The translations under genes were made by a program, and so were the position numbers. Shown here piece after piece: positions 54,677 through 64,000 of a stretch of DNA of 64,000 nt. The notes beneath the pieces are model-generated. The model was not told the DNA's origin. It did no database searches and worked only from the letters and a program-made list of their open reading frames with translations. How positions within the stretch are numbered: the stretch's first letter is position 1; the number at the start of each line of letters is the position of its first letter. Source of the stretch: Argyresthia goedartella (lineage: Eukaryota > Arthropoda > Insecta > Lepidoptera > Argyresthiidae); the NCBI GenBank assembly GCA_949825045.1, contig OX463813.1, forward strand, positions 26,766,001 to 26,830,000, given 5' to 3'.

Positions 54677-57345
54677 TGGCTGACTCCTTAAGGATTGTGC
54701 ACTGGAACGCCCAGTCACTCAAAGGAAAGAAGCAGCTGCTGAAAACCTTCCTGCGAGAGTACCGAGTCGATGTCATGCTGGTTAGCGAAACCCACCTCAC
54801 CGTGAAGATGAAGTTCACCCTCCCCGGCTACACAACCTACCGCAAGGACGAGCGATCCCCGCAGGGGATTGCCTACAGAGGTCTGGCTATCCTGGTTAAA
54901 AGGAGTTTCGTCCACCAACCCATCGACTTCGAGGAGCACACTACAATCTACGTCCTTGGCGTCGAAGTACAGGTCGCCGGCAACGTTGTGCGACTCTATG
55001 CCGCCTATCACCCCCCCGGTGAGAGACTCAATCCCAGGGAGCTCCGAGGACTGCTGGAGTCGCCGCAACCGACTCTCATCGCCGGAGACCTCAACGCCAA
55101 GCACCCACACTGGAACTCCTCGAAAGTGTGCGCCGCCGGACGCGCACTCCTCGCCGACTCCGTGAGCCACGACTACGATGTCATCGGACCCTACGAGCCG
55201 ACTCACTACAACCCGGACGGCTCTGGGGACATCATCGACATCGTAGTCTACAAAGGAATCCGGACCCAGCCAAGCCAGGAAGTCCTGCCAGACCTTCCCT
55301 CGGATCACAGACCCATTCTCCTCGTCCTTGCGGATTTGCCAACAAGAGTCTCGCCACCAGCGCCCCGTCGACGGTACAACTGGGCCTCCTTCTCGGCCGC
55401 ACTCGCCGAAAACCCCACCACCCGGACAGCCACACAGCCAGAAGACGTCGAAGCACTGACTTCAGAGTTGACTAGCAAGATCCAGGACGCGCTCGACACA
55501 TCCTCGCACACCGTCTCTAGCCGGAGGAAACCCCAACCCCTCCCGGCGAAGATTCAGGCACTGATCTGCGAACAGCGCCGTCTCCGGAAGCTATGGCAAC
55601 AAACCCGGTGCCCAACTCTGAAGTCCCGCCTCAACGCCATGACGGCCACCACCAAAAGATGCCTTGACAACCACGCCGAAGAATCTTGGGAACGCCACAT
55701 CGAGTCCGTAGGCGATCACGTCCCCTCCGTGCATCGCTTATGCCGGCAGCTGTCGGCCACCCCGGCTCCTGTTCGACCGCTGCTGGGCAGCGACGGCTTC
55801 CCGAGATTCAGAGCAAAAGACCGAGCTGAAATTTTCGCCGAATGCCTGGAGAGGCAGTTCAAGCCGAACCCCACCGACGACGCCGAACACGTAGCAGCAG
55901 TGGAGGAACACCTGCGGCACTACTTCGCGACGCCGATAGCTCCTGAAGAGGACCCCATCTTCTTCTCGCCCGGCCAAGTCCTGCGAACGATCAGGCGCAC
56001 CAAGCCCAGGAAAGCCCCGGGCGCAGACCAAATCACCAACATGGCGCTGCGCAACTTGCCGCTACCGACTGTGGCGGCTATGACGCGCCTGTTTAACGGC
56101 ATCATGCGCACGGGGCACTTCCCTACTACATGGAAGGAAGGCCTGGTCATAATGCTCCCCAAGCCGGGCAAGAATGTCAAGAAGCCCGAGAGCTATCGGC
56201 CCATCACCCTCCTGAGCACCATGTCAAAGGTGTTCGAGAAGCTGCTGCTAGGAAGACTGCTGCCACATATCCAAGCTCGCCCGGAACAGTTCGGCTTCAG
56301 GCCAGAGCATTCGACGACGCTCCAGCTCACCAGGGTACTGAACGACATGACGGTCTGTCGGAATAAGAAAGAATACACCGTCGCAGTACTCCTGGACATG
56401 GAGAAGGCGTTCGACAGAGTATGGCACGAGGGGTTGCTGTACAAGCTGTCGACGTCCCCAGCTCCACGACGAATCACCCGCGTCGTGGCCTCGTTCCTAC
56501 GGAGTCGCCACTACAGAGTGGTGGTGGAAGACGCCGTGTCAGAAGCCCGCCCCATCGAAGCCGGCGTCCCACAAGGTTCCTGTCTTTCACCCGCCTGCTA
56601 CTCCCGATACACGGATGACATCCCAGTTGGCCCTGGTGTACAGCTGGCCCTCTTCGCTGACGACGCAGCATACTATGCGTCGTCCTACAAAGCACCCCAC
56701 GCCGCCGTCAAAATGCAACGCACGCTGGACACCCTGCCTAAATGGCTGGCCAAATGGAGGCTCTCCGTCAACGTCGGGAAGACGCAGGCGATGATCACCG
56801 GCCAGAGCAACCTGCCACCACCACTCCAACTCCAAGGGAAGGACATTGGGTGGCTGCACCAAGTGAAGTATCTGGGGGTCACCATAGACCGCCGGCTCAC
56901 GATGAAGACCCACGTCGACAACGTCGTAATCCAGGTCCGGGCTGCACGGGCAAAACTTCGTCCACTCCTGGACTCCGGCCTCCCCCTGCGGTCGAAGCTC
57001 GGGATCTATAAAACGTACATCAGGTCCCGCCTCACGTATGCCTCGCCGGCATGGTACGCCCTCTGCTCGGAGTCCAACAAGAAGAGACTCCGGGCCCAAG
57101 AAAACCTCTCCTTGCGTACCATCGTCGGCGCGCCTCGCTACGTGAGAAACGCAACGATCGCAAGGGACCTAGGATTGGAGACACTGGACAAGTTCGTCCA
57201 GAGGCTGGCAACGAACATGTTCGCACGAGCGGACGGCTCTCAACACCCGCTCGTGCGAGACCTGGCGCCATACCACGCGCGCCCGCCTGACCGTCGCCGC
57301 CTACCCCGAGACCTGGTTGCCGAGCCGGCAGCACCCCTGGATTGA
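54676..57345 (+). CDS. Jockey ORF2: endonuclease and reverse transcriptase, complete frame
   Basis: 889 codons without a stop. Endonuclease (residues 1-225): RIVHWNAQSLKGKKQLL, LVSETHLT (catalytic E), RGLAILVKRSFVH, TLIAGDLNAKHPHWNS (GDxN), DIIDIVVYKG, LPSDHRPILL (SDH). RT (about 430-720): GADQITNMALRNLPL, WKEGLVIMLPKPGKNVKKPE, SYRPITLLSTMSKVFEKLL, FGFRPEHSTTLQLTRVL, VLLDMEKAFDRVWHEGLL (motif A), EAGVPQGSCLSPACYSRYTD, LALFADDAAYYASS (FADD), KTQAMITG, VKYLGVTIDRRLTMKTH. All expected catalytic residues are present, so the protein may be functional. Start chosen because TGA and ATG share one base (54676). Confidence 0.92.
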   Translation: MADSLRIVHWNAQSLKGKKQLLKTFLREYRVDVMLVSETHLTVKMKFTLPGYTTYRKDERSPQGIAYRGLAILVKRSFVHQPIDFEEHTTIYVLGVEVQVAGNVVRLYAAYHPPGERLNPRELRGLLESPQPTLIAGDLNAKHPHWNSSKVCAAGRALLADSVSHDYDVIGPYEPTHYNPDGSGDIIDIVVYKGIRTQPSQEVLPDLPSDHRPILLVLADLPTRVSPPAPRRRYNWASFSAALAENPTTRTATQPEDVEALTSELTSKIQDALDTSSHTVSSRRKPQPLPAKIQALICEQRRLRKLWQQTRCPTLKSRLNAMTATTKRCLDNHAEESWERHIESVGDHVPSVHRLCRQLSATPAPVRPLLGSDGFPRFRAKDRAEIFAECLERQFKPNPTDDAEHVAAVEEHLRHYFATPIAPEEDPIFFSPGQVLRTIRRTKPRKAPGADQITNMALRNLPLPTVAAMTRLFNGIMRTGHFPTTWKEGLVIMLPKPGKNVKKPESYRPITLLSTMSKVFEKLLLGRLLPHIQARPEQFGFRPEHSTTLQLTRVLNDMTVCRNKKEYTVAVLLDMEKAFDRVWHEGLLYKLSTSPAPRRITRVVASFLRSRHYRVVVEDAVSEARPIEAGVPQGSCLSPACYSRYTDDIPVGPGVQLALFADDAAYYASSYKAPHAAVKMQRTLDTLPKWLAKWRLSVNVGKTQAMITGQSNLPPPLQLQGKDIGWLHQVKYLGVTIDRRLTMKTHVDNVVIQVRAARAKLRPLLDSGLPLRSKLGIYKTYIRSRLTYASPAWYALCSESNKKRLRAQENLSLRTIVGAPRYVRNATIARDLGLETLDKFVQRLATNMFARADGSQHPLVRDLAPYHARPPDRRRLPRDLVAEPAAPLD

Positions 57346-57488
57346 GGCCACACAACCCGAAGAAGAACACCTCAGCCACCCAATGACCTGGCCGTAGTCA
57401 CGGCCAGCGGAAGACTCCGCGGAAGGGGGCCATTGCCCCGGGACCGCAACCCCGCACCCTGGAAGGGGTGTGAGAAGATCACCAAGCC
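57346..57488 (+). other. Jockey 3' UTR without poly(A)
   Basis: 143 bp, GC-rich, ends AAGATCACCAAGCC before the duplicated target. No gene. Confidence 0.6.
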
Positions 57489-57501
57489 GGAAGGCATGCA
57501 G

Positions 57502-57590
57502 TCTGTACGTCAAACCACTGTGGTACACGTGTCTTTCGGTAATCTGAACAGTTCGGTCTGCCGTTTTACGTGTCTGGAACTGGAAGATTT
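57502..57590 (+). repeat. gypsy-2 3' LTR, second segment
   Basis: Matches 45431-45515 of the 5' LTR (GTACGTCAAACCACTGTGG, GTGTCTTTCGGTAATCTG). Ends at the insertion of the CR1-like LINE. Confidence 0.85.
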
Positions 57591-59017
57591 CTTTATTCTT
57601 TATTGCATAGATAGTATAAAGTTACAGACAATTAAAAGTAATGTAATAAGCAAAGGCGAGCTTATCTCTAAAAAGAGATTTCTTCCAGCAAACCTAGGCA
57701 GGACAGGAGAGTTTATTATACAGGAAAGTCCTAGTTCGCAATAACACTATACATACGGACGCAAATTACTTTCAAAATATATATAAACTATACCAAATAT
57801 AAAATAAATATATATATATATATATATACTTCCACTACATAAAATAAAATGAACATACATAAACTATAATTAATCATACATATACCTACATAAATATGGT
57901 ACCATTTACGGAAGAGAAAGGAAATGCACTTTCAATCTTTTCTTAAAAGTGAAAATTGAGGGACTTTCCCTAATAGCGCAGGGAAGTGCGTTCCACAGTT
58001 GCATTGCCCTTAACCTAAACGAGTGTTCGAAAGCGGCAGTGTTATGCCGAGGAGTTGAAAGGAGAGACACCGTGTGGGATCTCGGATTGCTATCCCTGGG
58101 GAAAAGAAAGTCAAAACGTTGGCGTAGATATGTGGTGTATCGGGGATTTCGCAAAATATTGAACAGATAGGAGAGAATGTGCATGTCACGGCTAAGACGG
58201 ATCGGAAGCCACTCCAGCTCTTTGCGATACTGGGAGACATGGTCATACTTGCGCAACCCGTAGATAAACCGAATCCCGAGATTTTGAAGTCGTTCGAGTT
58301 TGTTCAGTTGTTCTTCGTTCGGGCTGGCCCAACAAACATCCGCATAGTCTATTAAAGGTAGTAGAAGGGACTGAGCAAGAGTGATTTTAGTCTGCCGTGG
58401 CAGGAAGTACTGCAATCTTCGGAGGGAGTGAAATGACGCAAAGATTCGTCTGCTGACCTCACAAACATGGGGCGACCAGGACAGCAAGTTGTCAAATATA
58501 ACCCCAAGATTCTTAGCTTTCTCACTGTAATTAATTATGGTATACATACAATACAGGATCGACGGGCGAATCCTGTAGCAAGTTAAGCGAATGCCGTGTA
58601 CCCATAATCATGGCTTGAGATTTTCCCGGGTTGACTTACAGCCCATATGAAATAGCCCATTTCCTGATGTTGTCGAGGTCAGCATTCAACGCCTCTACAG
58701 TCAGTTTCACATCACACGGAGAGAAGTGCCGATATATTTGGAGGTCATCTGCGTAGAGATGATAAGAAGAACTAAGAACGTCAGATATGGAGTTTATGAA
58801 TACTGAGAAGAGGAAAGGAGAAAGGATACCACCCTGCGGGACACCCGTGGAGAGCTCACACCAGTCCGTGGAGATCTCCTCAGACTTAATGCGCTGCTGG
58901 CGGTCTCTCAGGTAGGAGTCAAACCAGCGAGCCGAGTGCGAGGATACTTTAAGCGACTTTAGAATTTCCACCAGGATATCGAAATCGACGCAGTTGAAGG
59001 CGCTACTGAAATCAAGC
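57591..59017 (-). mobile_element. CR1-like LINE, 5'-truncated, in gypsy-2 3' LTR
   Basis: Minus-oriented, truncated in RT motif A at the right end; 3' end at the left with a tail of AATAAAGAATAAAGAAAT type. AGATTT flanks both ends (57585-57590, 59018-59023), a probable target duplication. The 3' UTR stem-loop near 57655-57690 recurs at 6585-6690. Confidence 0.85.
57906..59017 (-). pseudogene. CR1-like LINE reverse transcriptase, partial
   Basis: Minus: LLDFSSAFNCVDFDILV (motif A, start cut), VEILKSLKVSSHSARWFDSY, TGVPQGGILSPFLFSVFINS (motif B), YHLYADDLQIYRHFS (catalytic YADD), then a change of frame (58640-58547, MAQA-like segment), AKNLGVIFDNLLSWSPHV, LLLPLIDYADVCWAS, RLQNLGIRFIYGLRKYDHV, and the C-terminal FRLRAMQLWNALPCAIRES, FKKRLKVHFLSLP. 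Stop at 57906. Confidence 0.87.
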
Positions 59018-60453
59018 AGATTTGTGATTGCGTGTTACAGTGGATTTTCGTGTGTGTCTGAAGCGCCGAGATATACCCCGGTTCCTATCCTTTAAATCAA
59101 CCTACTCAAATTCCAAAACTATCCTTGGGTCGTTAGATAAGAACTTGTAGGTAATAATGATCTGAGTCTGAGTCTGGGCTTGGAGCGACCCTAATTTCCT
59201 TTTTTCTTCATCATAGGGTTCCTGGATTAGCTCTTAGGATATTCGCGGGCTAATCCTTTCCTCATTCCCTTTGTGTAGCGAGTTTTGAAATTCCCACACA
59301 CACAAGTCGTTAAACATACAAGCACATTCAAATCATACACAACCAACTTCGAGTGGTGTCGATGATGGACGTAGTATAACACTAGGATTTTAGACTAGGC
59401 TAGACAGGAGTTTAGTTGAGGCTAAACCTAGGCTGTCAAGGCATAGGGAGACTGTTTGATTGATGGGGTTCCGCGGATGAAAATAACAAATTCGGAACAA
59501 AGTATAAACGTTGTCCACTCAGATAACCTCTCCTGTTGATATCTTTGAACTTTGAGTTTTGTCGGGGACGCGCGAAGAGATCAAATTACAGTCTAAAGTT
59601 CATTATTTTGGGACGGGTAGATAATTTTGCCTTGCCTTGGATCGTTTGAATTTTTAAATTAAATGTCAATTTCGCTGGGAGATCTAACGTGTAGATTGTG
59701 TCACGCATTTATTTTGCTGGGCTCAGTCGAGGCGAGCTGAGGTTAACGAGGTGCCTAAATCGGTATTTTCTGAAGTACGTAACTCGTTGTGGAGAGGGTT
59801 AGATCTCCAAAAGCACTAAAGAAAACGTTTCGATAACATCCAGCTCGAATTGCGCAGAGTTGAAAGTTTCAAAATGTTACGGACCTATTGAGGAAACCGC
59901 TAGTTCAGACCCATTTCGGAAATTCAAATCGCAATTGTGTAAACCCGGTCTATTTGGGTCGTTATTGCCGTGAACTAACTATATAATTGGAGCCACTAAA
60001 GCCGCTACTAGCGAGCACATGAAATATCATTGAGTACTCACGTCGTAACACAACGACGAATAACCATACGATATCCCAAACAAATATTATAAATTGTGGT
60101 CGACCACGTGAAAGAAGCTCCAAGCGCCCATATATACAAAAAATAAATGGTACCATTACACAAAATATAACAAAGATCGATCCGGCGCAAAACACCGCTA
60201 ACTGATGCGAAATACCGGCTTGCGGGCATACATACTTTCTCTGTTTAACTTGAAACTCTAACTTCCTGAACCAATCTTCCGTTCGACTATTGTACGCCTA
60301 ACGAACTTCTCAACAAACGAGAAATTCAGACTTATCATTCTTGACTTGATATTTTTCACAGCTGAATCGGGACATCTAAGTTGGGGGTAGATAGAATAGA
60401 CGATCATAGCTTCTGATAGCGGTGGCTCGACCTTAATTATTTATGCCGTTACA
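59018..60453 (+). repeat. gypsy-2 3' LTR, last segment, with a 0.54-kb extra block
   Basis: Matches 45516-46426 of the 5' LTR, except that about 59092-59632 has no counterpart there. The junction text in the 5' LTR is GGTTCCTATGCTCGGTTCC. Ends GCCGTTACA at 60453. Confidence 0.85.
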
Positions 60454-63053
60454 ATGTGTTTTAGTTTTTTAAACTAACTATTTTATTAAGGTACTAATTT
60501 GAATATTTCGAGTAATAGGGCTTTCTGAGGTCTTTGATTTTTTATTGTAATTTAAATAATACCCTTCGTGACGACGGTTGATCAAATTTTTTGAAGGGTT
60601 ACTTGCGGCTTGCTGTTTCTGAACGAAAAAATCCGTGTCACTATTGAACATTTATAACAACAAAACATTACAAAAAAATGACAAACGACGTTCAAAAATA
60701 ACTCTTCACTACGTACTGATGGACTTATTACATTCTTTTACAGTTTAAACGTAGGTTAAGCGCAGGTTCCAAATAATATCCATTGTAAAATTATAGAACG
60801 ATGAATTCTGCCGAAATGTAAGGTTTTTGTTGGCTTATTCTTCTCTCTAAGTAGACCTTGAACCTATTTATTACACTAGTCATGGTTGCCCCGTTCATAT
60901 CTTTGTATTTCACTTTATACAAGACTTTATTATAGCAAAAATGTTGGACTACAAATGAACTCTAACAAGACCAAAGTGATGACAAACTCCGTTAAAACAG
61001 GCTGACGCGTAGATCAAGTAATTCACAAAATTTAAAATTATTAACCCCCTAATTTTAATAGCTAATTCGAAATTTGGTCGAGAGCTTAAGAGATTTTCAT
61101 TTTACCATTTTCCAAAATTTTGAGTTTTTACATTTAAATAAATTTTTAAATCTTGAGTTTTTGAAAAAAAAAACATGAAGACATAATGGACCATGTTACC
61201 TTTGCCAGAACATAAAAAACGACACTGTCAAGGCTTTGTCTTTGCCTGTCCAGGAAAGTAAAAAAAAAACAAAGGCTGTGTCAAATCGTGAAACCGATTG
61301 ACAACGCCATCTATGCATTTAAGCGTGTACTGTTTCGTGGCATAGATGGCTGTAGCTTCCCCCGGTCGATGACGATAGGAGATAGTTCCTAGAATAGCCG
61401 CCAATAAGTGGCGTTGTAGTCTTTACTGTTTATATATAAGCTGTAAGTCAATTAGAGCCTCTCTTTCCAAATATACACTATCGAAGCAGCACGTCTTGAA
61501 GCTTTCATTTTCTCCGCCCGTCCCGGTTCCTGCTCAACCTTCATCCACGAGTTAACAGGCTGCGTTCGGTTTGAACATCTCAGTTGACGCCCGCCATGAG
61601 CCCACCTTACATGCTATCTCTTTTGCAGGCGTAGAACTAGTATAGTGATATTCTTCTGTTAGTTTTATGCGGCTGTTTCTTTCTGAAAACACAAAAACCG
61701 AACCGAAACGAGTGTCAGCTAGTATTTTTTTAATGCCAGGCAAAGGTATTTGTAGTTCTTCTGCCTTCATCCTCGATATCTGAATTATTTTCAAAGTATC
61801 TTTAAAAAGAATGAGTAGAAAAATATATTTAAATGTGTTTCTCATTCAAATATATCTCAATGGATATTAAATCTTTTCACATTAACAAAAATGAAATGAT
61901 GTCAATTCTGAAATGTTGTTCATGATGGCCAGCTAATCTCACCAAATGATCAAACATCAAAATAAATAGAGATATGAATTGAGAAAGGGTGGAAGATTAA
62001 CTGGTGCTTAAAGGAAATCATGACAGCACAAGCTCTGAGCTAGACAATGAAAAGAAGCAGATTAAATTTATGCTTAGGGCAGAAAGTATGAGTTGTAGAA
62101 ATTAAATGTCTCACTTGTGGTTGCAAATCGAGGGCTGAAAGCCTCAACCAAATTCCAGAGAGAGAAGCTGGCTAAAGATCAATGGAGATATACATTACAG
62201 AAGTCAAACGACAGGATATTGTCAGAATGCCTATCTCAGAATGAAAACCAAGAGATCATTCTGCCCACTCACCTATTAGCTCGTTTCATAATAACATCGC
62301 AGGGTTTTAATGCCTATTTACGTACAGTTACATAAAATGCTTTAACTACCCACATTTTAAACACTCTATGATGAGTTCAGGAAACCCATGTTACGACCGG
62401 CATGCATTGACATTTAATTTCGAATAGAACGTCATCTCGAATGATATTAGAATTAAGTTAAAAATTCTTTTGTTTTTCAGAGATTTCAGAAATATGAATG
62501 TAATAAAAGCATAATTCGATGTTAATAAGAAGAAGTAATAACCAGTGATCGGAGTAGGCAGAGCTATTTTATGTACTTGCCATATGTAAGAATAACATGG
62601 ATACTCCCCGAATCCCGGGATTTGCTTTACAAGTAGAAAAATAATAAAAAGCTATTTTCGCCTTAACGAGTAATAAAAGAAAACACTTCGTCTCCGACGG
62701 GTAAGTATAAGGACGGGCTTAAGGATGGTAAAATAAATAGCTAGAAACCTGATTCATTAAACCACATTTATGTTTAATGTAACAATTTCTTCGACGCTTA
62801 CTTATACAAGACAACAATCATTTAACATTTTTATTCTGAAGTTGTACATACAAGAAAATACAAATTATTTTTTCCTCAAAAATCAAAATACAATCTATAC
62901 AATAGAACAATAAAACTCTTAATTAAAATGATCAACACGTTTAAACAACAATTTACTTATTTAAACAAAAATGTCATTGGTCTATTTCTTGGTCTGATTT
63001 GTTTTCAGCTTCACTAGAAAACTGAGTATGACCTAAGTTAAAATAAATTACCA
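60454..63053. other. gene-free AT-rich stretch
   Basis: No supported gene. The frames at 61552-61845 (minus, 97 codons) and 62117-62335 (plus, 72 codons) show no motif I recognise. GCCATCTATG at 61309 and CATAGATGGC at 61342 form a 10-bp inverted pair. Confidence 0.4.
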
Positions 63054-63400
63054 TTATTTTAAAAAAGAATCTAATTTTAGCCTATTTCTTTTTACATCTG
63101 ACACCCATTTATATGTGGAAAAGGAGCGTTCGACATCTGTGGATGTTAGTGGAGCAAATTCATATGACAAAATTTCGTCATTTGCTTAATTTTTTGTCAA
63201 TTTTTCTTCATATCTCTGAGGATATCAATGTCAGGATTCCTATCCAAAACTTTTTCAATTTTTATTTTTATTCTATCAGAATCACATTCATTTAAAGCAG
63301 CTCTAACATGATCTAAAGCCAAAAATGAGTCGCTTAATGCAAAATTTTGTTTCTGCAACTCTTTTAATGAAAATAAAATATCGTATAATGATTTTGTATA
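63054..63400 (-). pseudogene. hAT-like transposase C-terminal remnant
   Basis: The minus strand reads LYDILFSLKELQKQNFALSD, KIEKVLDRNPDIDILRDMKK, a stop, a frame change, then YEFAPLTSTDVERSFSTYKW and VSDVKRNRLKLDSFLK, ending at TAA 63054-63056. A TSxDVERSFSxYK block followed by SDxRR is typical of the hAT C-terminal dimerisation domain. Upstream catalytic regions are lost at the LINE boundary near 63402. Confidence 0.6.
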
Positions 63401-63401
63401 T

Positions 63402-64000
63402 TAGGCCTGGACTCGGGTACGTACACCTACATCAGTGACGCTCACGGGTGCAGGAGATGGCTGGACCACTGTATGGTCACGCCGTCGGCGCTGCTTACTG
63501 TACAGAACATTAAGGTACACTATAGCAATGTTTTCTGGTCCGACCACTTACCCTTGGAAATTGTGTGTAAACTAAATACTGTAAGGTCAAAACAGTGCAA
63601 TATTGATAAAAAGTGTAATAAAATTAAATGGGGATTTAGAAAATTTTGTGATATAGATAAATATTCGGAACTTTGTATTGATAATTTAAAAGACATGAAC
63701 ATGCCAGTTGATTTTTGCCTGTGTGATGATAAATTCTGTGATAACTCTGATCATAAAAAACTACTGGACAAACTGTACTTTAACATAGTCAACATTCTGC
63801 AGAGATCAGCTGTTGAATGCCTATCTGAATTAAAAAATATGAGATTGTTGGGTGGAATAATCAAATTAAGGGTCACACCAGGAGGCTAAAAACAAACGAA
63901 ATATCTGGATTATGTATGGCAAACCCACATCGGGTCAAGTTTACGACAAAATGTGCCTTAGTAGCAAGGTATTTAAGTCTAGAGTTCAGTGGTTCCAAGG
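63402..64000 (+). pseudogene. LINE endonuclease C-terminus and linker, continues past right edge
   Basis: DSGTYTYISDAHGCRRWLDH, then CMVTPSALLTVQNIKVHYSN, FWSDHLPLEIVCKL (SDH of the endonuclease), and a long linker with KINIVNILQRSAVE-like text. After a frame break near 63880, RNIWIMYGKPTSGQVYDKM runs to the window edge. 5'-truncated LINE of a type different from that at 1-2690. RT would lie to the right. Confidence 0.75.

Larger units (their letters stand above)
52573..57488 (+). mobile_element. Jockey-clade LINE, near full-length, 13-bp target duplication
   Basis: 4916 bp between GGAAGGCATGCAG at 52560-52572 and 57489-57501. Carries a 5' UTR of about 247 bp, gag (52820-54676, one stop), complete ORF2 (54676-57345) and a 143-bp 3' UTR. 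It lacks a poly(A) or microsatellite tail before the duplication. GC-rich compared with its surroundings. Confidence 0.93.
44715..60453 (+). mobile_element. Ty3/gypsy LTR retrotransposon (gypsy-2) with long LTRs and nested LINEs
   Basis: LTRs start TGTAATGGTAC and end GCCGTTACA. The 5' LTR is 44715-46426 (1712 bp). The 3' LTR begins at 51860 and ends at 60453, expanded by Jockey (52573-57488) and a CR1-like LINE (57591-59017). The interior gives gag, protease, RT, RNase H and integrase, all broken by small indels. The long LTRs and MGRPKKK-type gag start recall the Osvaldo clade (inference). No matching target duplication flanks it. Confidence 0.9.

Noticed and set aside
61309..61351. GCCATCTATG / CATAGATGGC inverted pair as a MITE
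   Set aside because: Only 43 bp across and no duplicated target; too short to support an element call.

Overview
This window is a block of transposable elements from an arthropod nuclear genome, most likely a moth or butterfly (Lepidoptera). The evidence is the combination of BEL/Pao, Ty3/gypsy, Jockey/CR1-type and RTE-type retroelements with several tRNA-headed SINEs and dispersed repeats of lepidopteran type, an AT-rich background, and a short degenerate run of the insect telomere unit CCTAA. I found no host protein-coding gene, exon chain, tRNA gene, rRNA gene or CRISPR array. Nearly every long open frame belongs to a mobile element.

Layout. 1-2690: minus-strand LINE (ORF1 with PHD finger and coiled coil, then endonuclease) running off the left edge. 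3383-3835 and 11024-11790: two 3' ends of an RTE-like LINE. 5281-6160 and scattered: SINEs. 6693-9184: 5'-truncated BEL/Pao copy 1 (minus). 13246-20583: BEL/Pao copy 2 (plus), with two 578-bp LTRs and 5-bp target duplication ACTTT; it has lost most of gag and carries a LINE inserted in pol. 20600-28500: AT-rich, gene-poor DNA with SINEs, a decayed LINE and a perfect palindrome. 28771-43442: BEL/Pao copy 3 (minus), which landed in a SINE (target duplication ACTAA). It contains a 6.5-kb Ty3/gypsy element (30099-36607, target duplication CATG) in its integrase gene, a LINE tail in RNase H (CTCA), and another LINE 3' end in its leader (13-bp duplication). 44715-60453: a second Ty3/gypsy element (plus) with LTRs of about 1.7 kb. 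Its 3' LTR was hit by a nearly intact Jockey element (52573-57488, 13-bp duplication) exactly at the predicted start site, and by a CR1-like LINE. 60454-64000: gene-poor DNA, a decayed hAT-like transposase end, and a LINE endonuclease fragment running off the right edge.

The most unusual structure is inside the 30099-36607 gypsy element. Three arrays of short tandem units (32265-32930, 32947-33345, 35018-35720; about 26 units) flank the pol remnant. Nearly all units centre on the same imperfect palindrome, GGG(A/C)AYTYAACCC, which predicts a stem with a 7-nt loop. Two arrays have a higher-order repeat. I do not recognise this architecture from any described LTR element.

The nested insertions give a relative clock: SINE, then BEL copy 3 (LTRs differ at about 3% by eye), then gypsy (3 differences in 256). 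BEL copies 2 and 3 share an in-frame TAG before the protease and an in-frame TGA before RNase H, so these are either lineage features or expression signals. All coordinates and percentages come from reading by eye.
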